A stretch of DNA of 64,000 bases from Chitinophagaceae bacterium 26-R-25 (GCA_029906195.1 JARWSJ010000002.1:1-64000); one strand, 5' to 3'. Shown: positions 1 to 8,608, counted from the first letter of the stretch. Notes: generated by a model from the letters alone, not told the origin. Made by a program: numbers and translations.

Positions 1-63
1 AGTTAAGCCCCTCATGGCCAATGGTACTGCACCTCAATGCGGGAGAGTAGGTAGCTGCCATAT
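1..63 (+). rRNA. rrf: 5S ribosomal RNA, 3' part
   Basis: The window opens inside a 5S rRNA gene. The segment runs from AGTTAAGCCC through GGTACTGC to GGGAGAGTAGG and CTGCCA, which is the conserved 3' half of bacterial 5S rRNA. The 5' part lies outside the window, so a ribosomal RNA operon probably sits just upstream. The exact 3' end is approximate. A strong intrinsic terminator follows immediately. Confidence 0.9.
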
Positions 64-71
64 TCTTTTAC

Positions 72-105
72 AAGGCCCAATCGACAACGATTGGGCCTTC
101 GTATT
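72..105 (+). terminator. rRNA operon terminator
   Basis: A perfect 12-bp stem (AAGGCCCAATCG at 72-83, CGATTGGGCCTT at 88-99) with a 4-nt ACAA loop, followed by a short T-rich tail. It sits directly after the 5S rRNA and fits an intrinsic terminator for the rRNA operon. Confidence 0.85.
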
Positions 106-212
106 TTAGGCCATCGATGAATCATCTTAATGGCTAATCATCCTTTCCTGTCGATGGGCCCGGATCGACGGTCTATCCATTCTATCGGTTTATTATTGAC
201 TCAAACATATTG

Positions 213-252
213 CCAAGAGAGGCCGCCAGTCTTTACTGGCGGCCTCTCTTGG
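213..252. other. 18-bp perfect hairpin downstream of 5S rRNA
   Basis: Arms at 213-230 and 235-252 are perfectly complementary over 18 bp around a CTTT loop. No clear T tract follows. It could be a second rRNA-operon terminator or an RNA-processing structure. Apart from this hairpin and the terminators at each end, 106-505 shows no credible gene. Confidence 0.6.
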
Positions 253-301
253 TTTACACCTGCATAGGGCCACGCAGGCCCCTGCCGCCGCCTACGTCCA
301 G

Positions 302-340
302 GCAAAAAAAAAGAGCATCACCGTGTGATGCCCCTTTTCT
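302..340 (-). terminator. Terminator for porP/sprF-like gene
   Basis: Stem GCATCAC (315-321) with GTGATGC (325-331). Read on the minus strand it is followed by a run of about nine T (complement of the A run at 304-312), so it is an intrinsic terminator for the minus-strand gene ending at 506. Confidence 0.75.
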
Positions 341-505
341 ATTATAATGCGATTTATTAGTAGTCGTTTCTTCTTCCGGAGAAGCTGCTTCTTAGCGTTA
401 AGTGGGTTGAGTTTTGTTTCGATCAATAGAATTACTGCAGTTCAAGTGTGCGACGCAACGATGCTTAATAGAAATCCCTCTCTCGACCCAATAAAAAGAT
501 TTGTT

Positions 506-1519
506 TTAGAATTTAGGACAAGGGATATTTTTCTTGCCGTCGCTTGCTTGCTTAATGTAGATCAGAGAAATTTCGATGCCGCCACGACTTTGGCTGGCTG
601 TTTTAAGGCTTGAAGTATTGACATCGTAAGTGGCCCCTAGTCTGAAATCCGAGAACTCGAAGCCTACGTACGGTATGATGGCATCTTTAAAACGATACCA
701 GCTCCCAACATAAAAGTTTGTGGGATGCTCTTCATCTCCGGTTGCATTTATAGCAACAGCTCCACCGATAACTGTTTCATAAGCGCCACTTTGGCGACTG
801 TGCAAGCCGCTGACGTGGAGCACAGCGTTGTCGGCAATGGGGAAATAGCCGCCAGCGTGAAATGTTACTCTTGGGTCAAGTACGTAATAACCGTTTGTGA
901 AGGATTCTTTTGGCCTGTTTATGTGATAAACTGAAAGTCCCGCGTAAAAGTTATTGTAACCTGTTGTTGAGCCACTATAAAGGAATCCTGCGTTGAAGTC
1001 GAAGTAGTTTACGTTAAGCTTTGTGTTTGCGAAAGATTCTCCGCTCGGATTTGACCAGTTTCCATCGAGGTCTAACTGATTTTCGAAGTGGAGTCTTGTT
1101 GCGTCCAGTCGTTTGTTAGAATATGCTCCCTGGAAGCCAATTCCGATTTGGTGCAGTCCATCTTCGTCTAGTCCTTTGTGATAGGAGGTGGAGATTGCAA
1201 GAAAGTTACTATTCAAAATACCATCTGCAGTTCTGTCGGTCATTGCCATTAAACCTAGTCCCCAGGTATCGGTGTAAGGAAGTTTCCCTGAAAGAATGGG
1301 AGCGTCAACAGAAACAGTTGAGGTAATAAATGCTTTGCTGATTGCAGGCCACTGGTTCCGGTAGTTGCCAGCCACGCGAACAACGCCATCAAATTTTCCT
1401 GTAAGTGCAGGGTTTAACGTAAGCGGCGAAGCGAAGAATTGAGAAAAATGAGGATCCTGACCAAATGACTTTGTGGCCAAAAGCAGTCCCATTGCACAAA
1501 AGCAGAGAATTTTTTTCAT
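506..1519 (-). CDS. PorP/SprF family type IX secretion membrane protein
   Basis: A 337-residue outer-membrane protein of the PorP/SprF family. Members anchor or help export type IX secretion cargo and adhesins in Bacteroidota. A signal peptide (MKKILCFCAMGLLLATKSFG) is followed by the family's typical mature start DPHFSQFFASPLTLNPALTG. The rest is a run of alternating aromatic/glycine-rich strands typical of a beta-barrel. I chose the ATG at 1519 rather than an in-frame GTG two codons upstream because it begins the signal peptide. The family's usual partner, a large gliding-motility adhesin gene, is not adjacent; upp lies upstream with a 104-nt gap and a terminator follows. The family assignment is firm; its cargo is unknown. 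Confidence 0.88.
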   Translation of the reverse strand: MKKILCFCAMGLLLATKSFGQDPHFSQFFASPLTLNPALTGKFDGVVRVAGNYRNQWPAISKAFITSTVSVDAPILSGKLPYTDTWGLGLMAMTDRTADGILNSNFLAISTSYHKGLDEDGLHQIGIGFQGAYSNKRLDATRLHFENQLDLDGNWSNPSGESFANTKLNVNYFDFNAGFLYSGSTTGYNNFYAGLSVYHINRPKESFTNGYYVLDPRVTFHAGGYFPIADNAVLHVSGLHSRQSGAYETVIGGAVAINATGDEEHPTNFYVGSWYRFKDAIIPYVGFEFSDFRLGATYDVNTSSLKTASQSRGGIEISLIYIKQASDGKKNIPCPKF

Positions 1520-1623
1520 CAGCACAATTAAAATTTAGGGAGCATTACTAAAATCAGGGAATCTCAGTAAAATTTTGGATTAATCTTTTTGCGATCTGCA
1601 CGGTAAGTTAGAAAAAAAATGGC

Positions 1624-2274
1624 TTACATCTGAACTTTATTTCCAAAAGCCAAATCACCTGCATCGCCCAAACCGGGAACGATATAGCCCTTGGCAGTTA
1701 ACTCGTCATCAATAGCTCCGCACCAGATCTTTGCCTTGGGTTCACTGCGAAGAACGTATTCAATTCCTACAGTGCATGCAATGGCGCAAACGACGTGAAT
1801 TTCTGCCGGATGTCCCTCGTCTCTTAAATATTGAATTGTCTTTACCAATGAGGCGCCGGTGGCGAGCATTGGGTCAGAGATGATCACTGTTCTGTCCTCA
1901 AGTTCAGGACATGAAACGTACTCGAGTCTTATTTCGAACGAGCCGTCTTTATTGTGTTTGCGATAAGCTGAAATGAAGGCATTGTCAGCCCTGTCAAAAT
2001 AGTTAAGCAAGCCCTGGTGCAAAGGAAGTCCTGCTCGTAAAATGGTTGCCAAAACGGGTTGCTTGCTCAGAAGATTGCAAACTGATATTCCAAGCGGAGT
2101 TTGAATGTCGGTAGGCGTATAGGCAAGGGTTTTGCTTATTTCTATGGCGGCCACTTCGCCAATCCTTTCCAGGTTGCGGCGGAATCTCATTCTGTCATTT
2201 TGGATATCGACATTGCGTAGCTCGGAAACCCAATCACTTAATAATGAATATTGTTTACTTAAGTTAACAACCAT
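1624..2274 (-). CDS. upp: Uracil phosphoribosyltransferase
   Basis: A 216-residue salvage enzyme converting uracil and PRPP to UMP and pyrophosphate in the cytoplasm. The type I phosphoribosyltransferase PRPP loop is intact (VIISDPMLATGAS, about 130-142), and the C-terminal uracil-binding segment GDAGDLAFG is present near residue 205. Length matches the family (about 208-217). The ATG at 2274 lies only 105 nt from the divergent anmK start, so both probably share a regulatory region. No frameshift or missing residue is visible. Confidence 0.95.
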   Translation of the reverse strand: MVVNLSKQYSLLSDWVSELRNVDIQNDRMRFRRNLERIGEVAAIEISKTLAYTPTDIQTPLGISVCNLLSKQPVLATILRAGLPLHQGLLNYFDRADNAFISAYRKHNKDGSFEIRLEYVSCPELEDRTVIISDPMLATGASLVKTIQYLRDEGHPAEIHVVCAIACTVGIEYVLRSEPKAKIWCGAIDDELTAKGYIVPGLGDAGDLAFGNKVQM

Positions 2275-2280
2275 TTAATT

Positions 2281-2311
2281 TTGACTTTTGAATGATTAAA
2301 TTTCAACTTTG
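2281..2311 (+). promoter_or_regulatory. Candidate anmK promoter
   Basis: TTG at 2281-2283, a 20-nt spacer, then CAACTTTG at 2304-2311, a 7/8 match to the Bacteroidota -7 element TAnnTTTG. It lies about 70 nt upstream of the anmK ATG. Assigned by consensus only. Confidence 0.4.
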
Positions 2312-2379
2312 CATCTCAAAACTATAATCTTTCGAGAGAATTATGGAGATTTCCATCAACAATGTAAATATTAATAAAA

Positions 2380-3477
2380 ATGGTTTATAAAGCAATCGGA
2401 ATAATGAGTGGCAGTTCGCTGGACGGATTGGATATTGCGTATGTGCACATGCAAGAAACGGCTGGTAAGTGGAGCTATGAAATTCAGCATGCTGCGATAT
2501 ACAGTTATACGTCAGAGTGGAGTAATGCGCTAAAGAATGCGGGAAAGCTTTCTGCGCTTGATTTACAGATATTTCATACGAAGTATGGCAGATTTATCGG
2601 AGAGCAAATTAACCAGTTTATTGATGATTTTAATTTGCATCATAAGGTGGACCTGATCGCATCTCACGGGCATACGGTTTTTCACGCACCTCAAAGCAGG
2701 ATGACCTTCCAGGTTGGGGATGGAGCCTCTATTGCAGGTGTTACGGAACTTCCGGTAGTAAGCGATCTCCGGTCGCTTGATGTTGCGATGGGAGGTCAGG
2801 GCGCTCCTATTGTACCGATTGGTGAAAAACTTTTATTGGGAGGGTATAATTTCTTTTTAAATCTCGGAGGGATTGCAAATATTTCATTCAATAATCCCCA
2901 GAAATATATTGCGTTTGATGTATGTCCTGCAAATGCTGTGTTGAATGCTTTCGCGAAGAAAGATGGAAAAGCGTATGATGAGGACGGTGCTTTGGCGGCA
3001 AAGGGAAAAGTGAATGTAAAGATCCTAAACGAGCTGGCTGGTTTGGAATATTACAGTTTGTCATATCCTAAATCCCTGTCAAATGATTTTGGAACAGACG
3101 TTATTTATCCGCTGATAAACAGTCATGGTCTATCTACGGAGGATGCACTGGCAACGGCGGTTGAGCACATTGCTTTGCAAACCAAAAAAGCGGCACAGCA
3201 AATCATCAAAGATTTTTCGCTGGCAGGAGATCAATATAAATTGTTGGTTTCTGGCGGTGGTGCTTTGAATGATTTCCTTGTGAGCAGATTACGAGATCAT
3301 TTAGGCCAACTAAATATTGTTGTAGAAATGCCGGACAGAACTTTGGTTGAATTTAAAGAGGCCATCATTATGGCCCTTATTGGCATATTGCGTTGGCGTG
3401 AAGAGTACAATGTGCTAGCAAGTGTTACAGGTGCAAAGCGCAACAGCGTTGGTGGTGCACTGTGGCTGGGGGCTTAG
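2380..3477 (+). CDS. anmK: Anhydro-N-acetylmuramic acid kinase
   Basis: A 365-residue cytoplasmic kinase that opens the 1,6-anhydro ring and phosphorylates anhMurNAc from wall turnover to give MurNAc-6-phosphate. The N-terminal phosphate-binding motif GIMSGSSLDGLD (7-18) is diagnostic. NLGGIANIS near 163 and the adenosine-loop GGGALND at about 291-297 match the ASKHA fold of AnmK. Length is normal (about 360-390). A GH19 gene follows 48 nt downstream and may be co-transcribed. Further along the window, AmgK-like and MurU-like genes supply later recycling steps. Confidence 0.95.
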   Translation: MVYKAIGIMSGSSLDGLDIAYVHMQETAGKWSYEIQHAAIYSYTSEWSNALKNAGKLSALDLQIFHTKYGRFIGEQINQFIDDFNLHHKVDLIASHGHTVFHAPQSRMTFQVGDGASIAGVTELPVVSDLRSLDVAMGGQGAPIVPIGEKLLLGGYNFFLNLGGIANISFNNPQKYIAFDVCPANAVLNAFAKKDGKAYDEDGALAAKGKVNVKILNELAGLEYYSLSYPKSLSNDFGTDVIYPLINSHGLSTEDALATAVEHIALQTKKAAQQIIKDFSLAGDQYKLLVSGGGALNDFLVSRLRDHLGQLNIVVEMPDRTLVEFKEAIIMALIGILRWREEYNVLASVTGAKRNSVGGALWLGA

Positions 3478-3525
3478 TAGCATTGAACAGACATTACTAT
3501 TGGATCGAACAAAAAACTTTGTAAC

Positions 3526-4323
3526 ATGAGGAAAATGCTTTTCGCATATTGTATACTGTTAGTATCGGCATTTGGAACAACGAACTCTAACAGTGTGGCA
3601 CATCTTATCAGTAAGAAGCAGTATGAGAAAATGTTTGCTCATCACAACGCTATATTTACCTATGAGGCTTTTACTGGGGCGTGTAAGGCTTTTCCGGCTT
3701 TTTGTGGTGAAGGTGATGATAAAACACGAAAGCGGGAGTTGGCTGCTTTTTTTGCAAATGCATCTCAGGAAACAACAGGCGGTTGGAAAGATGCGCCGGG
3801 TGGCAGAGAGGTTTGGGGCCTGGTGTATACAGAAGAGCAATCCTGCAAAGATGGGCATTGCACACAATACAATATTTCGGGTACCAGTGATTATAAACCT
3901 GCGCCAGGCAAGTCATATCATGGTAGAGGGCCTTTGCAAATATCTTACACTTACAACTACGGACTCGCGGGTGATGAGCTTCAACTTCCATTGCTTGATA
4001 AGCCTGAATTAGTGAGCACCAACGGTGTTATCTCATTTAAAACTGCGATTTGGTTTTGGATGAAAGCCCAGGGTGCTAAACCTTCATGTCATGATGTAAT
4101 GACAGGCAAATGGCAACCCAATGACAAAGACAAGGAGCAACACCGCGAACCTGGTTTTGGCATGACGATAAATATTATTAATGGCGGCGTTGAATGCAGT
4201 TCCGCTGATCCTGCGATTGTAGATAATAAACAGAACAGGATTGACTGTTATAAATTCTACGCAAAAGTTTTAGGCACCACGGTGGATGAGCATTGTGATT
4301 GTAAAGGGATGGGAACTTACTAG
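3526..4323 (+). CDS. Secreted GH19 chitinase/lysozyme-type glycosidase
   Basis: A 265-residue protein with an N-terminal signal peptide (about 1-20) and a glycoside hydrolase family 19 domain. The hallmark segment ASQETTGGW carries the expected general acid at Glu82, and a second acidic pair (YTEEQ, about 101-103) sits where the GH19 catalytic base is found. The chitinase-type motif SYHGRGPLQISYTYNYG follows. GH19 enzymes hydrolyse beta-1,4-GlcNAc chains in chitin, and some cleave peptidoglycan; the sequence alone does not settle the substrate. Several Cys residues suggest disulfides and export. The stop codon TAG is the first triplet of a downstream heptad repeat array. Confidence 0.88.
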   Translation: MRKMLFAYCILLVSAFGTTNSNSVAHLISKKQYEKMFAHHNAIFTYEAFTGACKAFPAFCGEGDDKTRKRELAAFFANASQETTGGWKDAPGGREVWGLVYTEEQSCKDGHCTQYNISGTSDYKPAPGKSYHGRGPLQISYTYNYGLAGDELQLPLLDKPELVSTNGVISFKTAIWFWMKAQGAKPSCHDVMTGKWQPNDKDKEQHREPGFGMTINIINGGVECSSADPAIVDNKQNRIDCYKFYAKVLGTTVDEHCDCKGMGTY

Positions 4324-4367
4324 GAGTTAGGAATTAGGAATTAGGAGTTAGGTGTTAGGTGTTGAGG
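4321..4367 (+). repeat. Heptad array (TTAGGAR-type), single-sided
   Basis: Six to seven tandem 7-nt words (TTAGGAG, TTAGGAA, TTAGGAA, TTAGGAG, TTAGGTG, TTAGGTG) begin at the GH19 stop codon. No facing complementary array is visible here, unlike most arrays in this window. A terminator follows. Confidence 0.85.
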
Positions 4368-4407
4368 AATGCGTTCAATCTTAGATAAAGGTTGAACGCA
4401 TTTTTAT
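4368..4407 (+). terminator. Terminator after GH19 gene
   Basis: Stem ATGCGTTCAA near 4369-4378 pairs with TTGAACGCAT at 4392-4401 and is followed by TTTTATTTG. Position and T tract fit an intrinsic terminator for anmK-GH19. Confidence 0.75.
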
Positions 4408-4416
4408 TTGAGTCAT

Positions 4417-4782
4417 TTATTGAGGTATATTGAAAAAGTTCCAGCCTTCTATAATTTGGCCGTCTTTGATTCGGGCCATGCACATTCCACCAAAATTTAC
4501 GGGTTCATTATTTGATATTTTAACGGCATCTACCACGCATCTTGCTACCTCGAGATCATCCTGGACAACGGTTTCTTCAATGCGAATTTTAATGTCGGTG
4601 AAGATTGTTCTAAAGTGCTGCGAAAACGCCCTGAAACGCGCCGGCCCTCCGAGATGGCCGTATGCTTCAAGCCCGTGACTTATTGCGTTTTTGTGCATCA
4701 GTTCATCAACTGCCTTGTCATCGGCGTTATTCCAGACATTGTGAAACCAACGATGGATCACTGTGGTTTGATCTACTGGCAT
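4417..4782 (-). CDS. SnoaL-like / NTF2-fold protein
   Basis: A small protein of about 121 residues from the chosen ATG at 4782. It resembles the SnoaL-like polyketide-cyclase/ester-cyclase group of the NTF2 fold: a start like VIHRWFHNVWN, a central GHLGGPARFRAF segment, and a C-terminal stretch of beta strands ending GQIIEGWNFFN. An upstream in-frame start would add 26 hydrophobic residues with no family counterpart, so I prefer the internal ATG. It is last in a minus-strand cluster after the LytTR regulator (84-nt gap). Substrate unknown; many such proteins are uncharacterised. Confidence 0.65.
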   Translation of the reverse strand: MPVDQTTVIHRWFHNVWNNADDKAVDELMHKNAISHGLEAYGHLGGPARFRAFSQHFRTIFTDIKIRIEETVVQDDLEVARCVVDAVKISNNEPVNFGGMCMARIKDGQIIEGWNFFNIPQ

Positions 4783-4866
4783 ATTAATAGCGTTTAGTGG
4801 TGAAAAAAGAGATTTGAAACTGAAGACACTAAAATTAAACAACCTCTTTTGTTTCCACAATAGCTA

Positions 4867-5616
4867 TTAAAGACCTAACACAGATTTCAATTTAGGGTAG
4901 CCTGTTTTACTCACGGATACTTTTGAACCATCGCGTAAAGTGGCTATGTAGCTGTCTTTTTCATACACATCGAGTTTGCTTATTTCGTTGATGTTTACGA
5001 TAAAAGAGCGATGAACCCGCACAAACACTTGCGGATTGAGGGTCTTTTCAAAAAATGACATCGTTTTGTTTTTTAGAAAAGCGCCTTCTTTGGTAACAAT
5101 TTTTACATAGTCATCTGCGGCTTCGAGATAATTGATTGTATCAACAGGAATGATTTTGATCTTACCGCTGTTTTTCACCACCACTCTGTTGTTTTGAGAA
5201 GGTGATTCGGCGGCACTTTCGAGCAATGCCTGTGTATTTGCTGCGCTGCTTTTTTTTGCACCGTTGTTATTGCTGGATAAGAATTTTTGAACGGCTTTAT
5301 CAAAGCGTTCTTTGCTGTAAGGCTTCAATAAGTAATCTATTGCATGGCTTTCAAATGCTTTGATCGCATATTCATCAAAGGCTGTGGTAAAGATTACTGC
5401 GGGAGGTTCTTCTATTAATTCGAGCATTTCAAAGCCATTTATCTTTGGCATTTGGATGTCAAGAAAAATCAGGTCAGGCTTGTGTTGCATGATAGCTTTC
5501 ACGCCTTCAAAACCATCGTTGCATTCCTGTACGATTTCTATATCAGGATATGTTTGAAGGTATTCTTTAACTATCATAATAGCCAATGGTTCGTCGTCTA
5601 TAATAACTGCTTTCAT
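4867..5616 (-). CDS. LytTR-family response regulator
   Basis: A 249-residue two-component response regulator. The N-terminal receiver domain begins MKAVIIDDEPLA with the acidic pair, has the phospho-acceptor Asp in LIFLDIQMPK, and ends near residue 120. A linker rich in Ser/Asn/Ala leads to a C-terminal LytTR DNA-binding domain (YLEAADDYVKIVTKEG to about 245). I chose the ATG at 5616, because the six extra codons upstream depend on a TTG. The cognate LytS-type kinase gene ends 34 nt upstream, so the two form an operon. LytTR regulators bind direct repeats upstream of targets, often envelope genes; its own targets cannot be read here. Confidence 0.92.
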   Translation of the reverse strand: MKAVIIDDEPLAIMIVKEYLQTYPDIEIVQECNDGFEGVKAIMQHKPDLIFLDIQMPKINGFEMLELIEEPPAVIFTTAFDEYAIKAFESHAIDYLLKPYSKERFDKAVQKFLSSNNNGAKKSSAANTQALLESAAESPSQNNRVVVKNSGKIKIIPVDTINYLEAADDYVKIVTKEGAFLKNKTMSFFEKTLNPQVFVRVHRSFIVNINEISKLDVYEKDSYIATLRDGSKVSVSKTGYPKLKSVLGL

Positions 5617-5650
5617 CTGTTCATATTTTGTCAACTCAAAAATTCTTAGC

Positions 5651-6721
5651 TCAAACCACCGGTTCGAATCCTTGCTTTTTGGGTTGAGGTATTTTAATGG
5701 TCGTTATAAATTGATGATCTGTTGAGTTTGTTGTAAGCAAATCATTTACGGAAAATAACAGAAACAATCTTCTTTGCACGGAGCTTAAACCAAAGCCTGT
5801 TCCTCTTTTGGGATGGGCCGTTTCTGGGTCGAAAGGATTTTGCACTGAAACGTTAAGGTAACCATTTTCGTCCTTGTTGGCGGTGATACTGATGGTCACT
5901 TGACCCATTGTGTCGTACAAGCCAAACTTAATGGCGTTTTCAACAATAGGTTGCAGAACCATGGGCGGAAGTTGAAGTTTGCCGGTGTTTTCGTCGCACG
6001 TTACAACAGTATTGAGACGATAACCGAAGCGCACTTTTTCAATATCGAGATATAGCTGCAAGTAATCTAGTTCCTCTGAAAGGGTTGTCCATTGCTGGTC
6101 TTCCTTTTTTATGCTGCCCCGCAAAAAATCAGATAGTTGCTCAATCATTGTGCGTGCTTGTTGAGGCTTAATGCCAATGAGGGCATTGATCGAGTTAAGA
6201 CTGTTGAACAAAAAATGCGGTTGCAGTTGTTGTCTCAACTTGAAGAGTTCTGCATCTTTTGCCAATTTTTCTATTTCATTTTTTCGATCATCTCTCAGCT
6301 TTTGCTCTTTCAACGTGTTTAAGAGAATTGTCAACAAAGACTGCCAGCCCAGCATGACGGCGATTATGCCCATTCTAACGGGAACAGAGGATTGAAAAAA
6401 TTCTCTGAAGCTTGCGTCGTTTCTAAAAATGGCCAATAGTATCAGGTAGTCAATTAGAACCAATATGCCTGTAAGTGCCGCGCAAAAAACGATGAGGTAC
6501 CAAAGTTTTTCTTTCTGCGGCAAATAATATTGGAAGGTGTTGTTGACGATCATGAAGCCACCGACAAGCAGCGTGTTGGTAATACAACTGTCTAAAATTC
6601 CGATCTTCAACGCGAAGCCCATCTTCTGTATGATGATCGCATGAAGGATTCCCCAAATGCACCAGCATACTGCAAGAATGCTGTGAAGAACTATGCGCGG
6701 AGATTTTGGTACTGTTGCCAA
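5651..6721 (-). CDS. LytS/YehU-type sensor histidine kinase
   Basis: A 356-residue membrane sensor kinase. Four hydrophobic segments occupy about residues 8-150, followed by a short coiled coil (TLKEQKLRDDRKNEIEKLAK). The His_kinase motif LQPHFLFNSLNSINAL near 166-181 contains the phospho-accepting His, and a C-terminal GHKL ATPase domain shows PMVLQPIVENAIKFG and GFGLSSVQRRL. The best start is a TTG at 6721, because the first downstream ATG would fall inside the membrane domain. The start lies 12 nt after the upstream DUF4288 stop. It should phosphorylate the LytTR regulator encoded just downstream. There is no separate extracellular sensing domain, so the signal may be sensed in or at the membrane. 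Confidence 0.92.
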   Translation of the reverse strand: MATVPKSPRIVLHSILAVCWCIWGILHAIIIQKMGFALKIGILDSCITNTLLVGGFMIVNNTFQYYLPQKEKLWYLIVFCAALTGILVLIDYLILLAIFRNDASFREFFQSSVPVRMGIIAVMLGWQSLLTILLNTLKEQKLRDDRKNEIEKLAKDAELFKLRQQLQPHFLFNSLNSINALIGIKPQQARTMIEQLSDFLRGSIKKEDQQWTTLSEELDYLQLYLDIEKVRFGYRLNTVVTCDENTGKLQLPPMVLQPIVENAIKFGLYDTMGQVTISITANKDENGYLNVSVQNPFDPETAHPKRGTGFGLSSVQRRLFLLFSVNDLLTTNSTDHQFITTIKIPQPKKQGFEPVV

Positions 6722-6733
6722 GGTGTTATTTGT

Positions 6734-7093
6734 TTAAACTGCTGGAAGTGCATGTGTTTCAAGAGTGCCTGTTAATTTGCCTGCTTTATCTTTTATCAGT
6801 TTCAGGTAGCCTGATTCATCACTGTATTCCTGTATCTGGGAAAATATTTCTGCTCCATCTGCGAGTTCTACAATTGGTAGCAGGCTGCATACATCAATGA
6901 ATTTCCATTGTACAATTTGCTGTTCATTGTTAAAAAAAGTTTCTGATTCTGTATTCCCGATATTCCTTGCTTTATCAAGTGCCTGCGCTGGATTGGCGGC
7001 TTTGATCAAACGAAGTTGTTCATCAAATTGAGGAGTATGATTGCCATCTCCACATATAATCTGGTACACCAGTTTAGTAAGATACCAATTCAT
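6734..7093 (-). CDS. DUF4288 domain protein
   Basis: A 119-residue protein matching the DUF4288 family by its start WYLTKLVYQIICGDGNHTPQ followed by FDEQLRLI. No signal peptide or membrane helix is visible, so it is probably cytoplasmic. The family has no established function. It lies 12 nt upstream of the histidine kinase gene and downstream of the LiaF-like gene, so it is likely part of the same envelope-response operon. The ATG at 7093 is followed upstream by a heptad repeat array. Confidence 0.75.
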   Translation of the reverse strand: MNWYLTKLVYQIICGDGNHTPQFDEQLRLIKAANPAQALDKARNIGNTESETFFNNEQQIVQWKFIDVCSLLPIVELADGAEIFSQIQEYSDESGYLKLIKDKAGKLTGTLETHALPAV

Positions 7094-7095
7094 AT

Positions 7096-7246
7096 AATTG
7101 AAAATTGAAAGTTGAAAGTTGAAAATGGATGAGCTAATTGAAAGTTGTTTTTTGAAATGATAGTGTTCAAATGATTTTTGGCGTAACTAAATCATACCCA
7201 TCATTTTCAATTTTCAACTTTCCCCGCCTGATGTCAGTCGGGCGGG
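7096..7246. repeat. Inverted heptad array (TTGAAAG) with REP-like hairpin
   Basis: Left array of TTGAAAA/TTGAAAG words at about 7096-7127 faces its reverse complement at 7202-7222 (CATTTTCAATTTTCAACTTT). Immediately after comes an 8-bp GC-rich stem (CCCGCCTG at 7223-7230 with CGGGCGGG at 7239-7246). It fills the gap between the LiaF-like and DUF4288 genes. Confidence 0.8.
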
Positions 7247-7259
7247 AATTCTCAATTGT

Positions 7260-7997
7260 TTAAAAGCTCGTGATTTCTATGCCGCCGAAGACTGCGTTTG
7301 CTTCGAGCAACAATATTTTATCGGAGGCGACCAGGTTTTCCGGACGTTTGTCTTCTACGCCGCCAAACACGCTATTGTTCTCCAGTTTGATTTGCCAGTG
7401 GGGCGGAACCAATAATCTAACGCTGCCAAACACGGCACTAACATCCATTCTTGCAACGGTTTCTATTTCGGCTTTCAACAGATTTATCTCTGAGCTGCCA
7501 AACACGGCATTTACGTCGCCACCGAGGAAATTTTTAGAGATTACACTCTTTCTTGTGCTGGCAAATACCGCATTTTCATCAATCATGTCTCCATCAACGG
7601 GAACTGCCGGAGTGCTATAATCGAACTTCTTGTGTTCTTTCCAGTAGCGATTGATATCTGTTTGCCTTCTTTTGTCTTTGAATATGAAGAAAAGACCAAA
7701 GCATATAATTCCGATCGGCCAGGTGTAGCGATACAAATTCATTTCAGGAAAAAAGTCGCTGACAAGAAAAAAGAGTCCCACTAAAATTGGCATCAGCCAT
7801 CCTATGCCGTTAAAGCGATGTTTAATTCCTATGAGAATACCTACCGCTATTGGTATCATTTGCCATGAAAGTATCCATGACGGAACATAGGCTCCCATTT
7901 CCCTTGCAATCAATAGTCCACCGACACCGAGCAGGATCAGGCCTACAAATACTCTTGGCGTTCTAACTTTTTCGCGGTAATATTTTTCGTTGTCCAT
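7260..7997 (-). CDS. LiaF-like membrane protein
   Basis: A 245-residue protein with four predicted membrane helices in the first 110 residues (for example VFVGLILLGVGGLLIAREMG) and a C-terminal domain with four repeats built on AVFGS/VFGG (near ENAVFASTRK, NAVFGSSEI, SAVFGSVRL, NSVFGGVED, NAVFGGIEI). This matches LiaF-type proteins with a DUF5668-like membrane part and a beta-helical cytoplasmic part. In Firmicutes LiaF restrains the LiaS kinase; here it sits at the head of a cluster ending in a LytS/LytTR pair, which suggests a comparable role (inference). ATG at 7997 preferred over a TTG at 8015. Confidence 0.85.
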   Translation of the reverse strand: MDNEKYYREKVRTPRVFVGLILLGVGGLLIAREMGAYVPSWILSWQMIPIAVGILIGIKHRFNGIGWLMPILVGLFFLVSDFFPEMNLYRYTWPIGIICFGLFFIFKDKRRQTDINRYWKEHKKFDYSTPAVPVDGDMIDENAVFASTRKSVISKNFLGGDVNAVFGSSEINLLKAEIETVARMDVSAVFGSVRLLVPPHWQIKLENNSVFGGVEDKRPENLVASDKILLLEANAVFGGIEITSF

Positions 7998-8205
7998 TGT
8001 GTAAATTTTATTCAAAACTATATCGTGAAAGATAGGTTAACAATTGCATTTAGGCAATTGCAGTTAAAACCTCGGTAAGCGACCTGAAATTGGCGGCGAA
8101 ATTTCACGCCCGCAAAAATGGGCTTCACATTATAATAATGCAGCGATGAAAACCTATCCGGCTTATGATTGTTTTTAGTTGTACTTAACGACAAAATTTT
8201 ACGTC

Positions 8206-8601
8206 ATGGAAAAACTATCAGCTAATACCAATGCGTTGAATTGGTTTGAAATTCCGGTTACCGATACCGCGAGAGCAAAAAAGTTTTACGAAACCATTTT
8301 CGACATCAAGATGGAAACAAATGAAATGATGGGAATGGAGATGACCTCTTTTCCTTTCACCATGGAGCCGAATGGTAAAGTATCGGGTGCTTTGGTAAAG
8401 GGGCCAATGCACAAACCGTCGATGGATGGGGCTGTGATTTATTTAAATGCCAATCCCTCTATTCAAACGGTGGTTGATAAAATTGAAGGTGCGGGCGGAA
8501 AAGTGATAATGCCTAAAACCCTTATCAACGACGATATCGGCTATATGGCGTTTTTTGTAGACACCGAAGGCAACAGGATGGGGCTGCATGCGGGTTCGTA
8601 A
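8206..8601 (+). CDS. VOC-family (glyoxalase-like) protein
   Basis: A 131-residue protein of the vicinal oxygen chelate superfamily: two beta-alpha-beta-beta-beta units, the first starting NWFEIPVTDTARAKKFYETI and the second near GAVIYLNANPSIQTVVDKIE, ending with FFVDTEGNRMGLH. Potential metal ligands are limited: a terminal His is present but the usual first His of glyoxalase I is replaced (NWFEI), so it may not be a metalloenzyme. ATG at 8206 begins the homologous part; an upstream start at 8179 adds nine unlikely residues. A REP palindrome begins 8 nt after its stop codon. Substrate unknown. Confidence 0.85.
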   Translation: MEKLSANTNALNWFEIPVTDTARAKKFYETIFDIKMETNEMMGMEMTSFPFTMEPNGKVSGALVKGPMHKPSMDGAVIYLNANPSIQTVVDKIEGAGGKVIMPKTLINDDIGYMAFFVDTEGNRMGLHAGS

Positions 8602-8608
8602 AATTCTC

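Noticed and set aside
347-613. 88-codon frame downstream of the rRNA gene
   Set aside because: It overlaps the porP/sprF-like gene on the opposite strand and has no family features.
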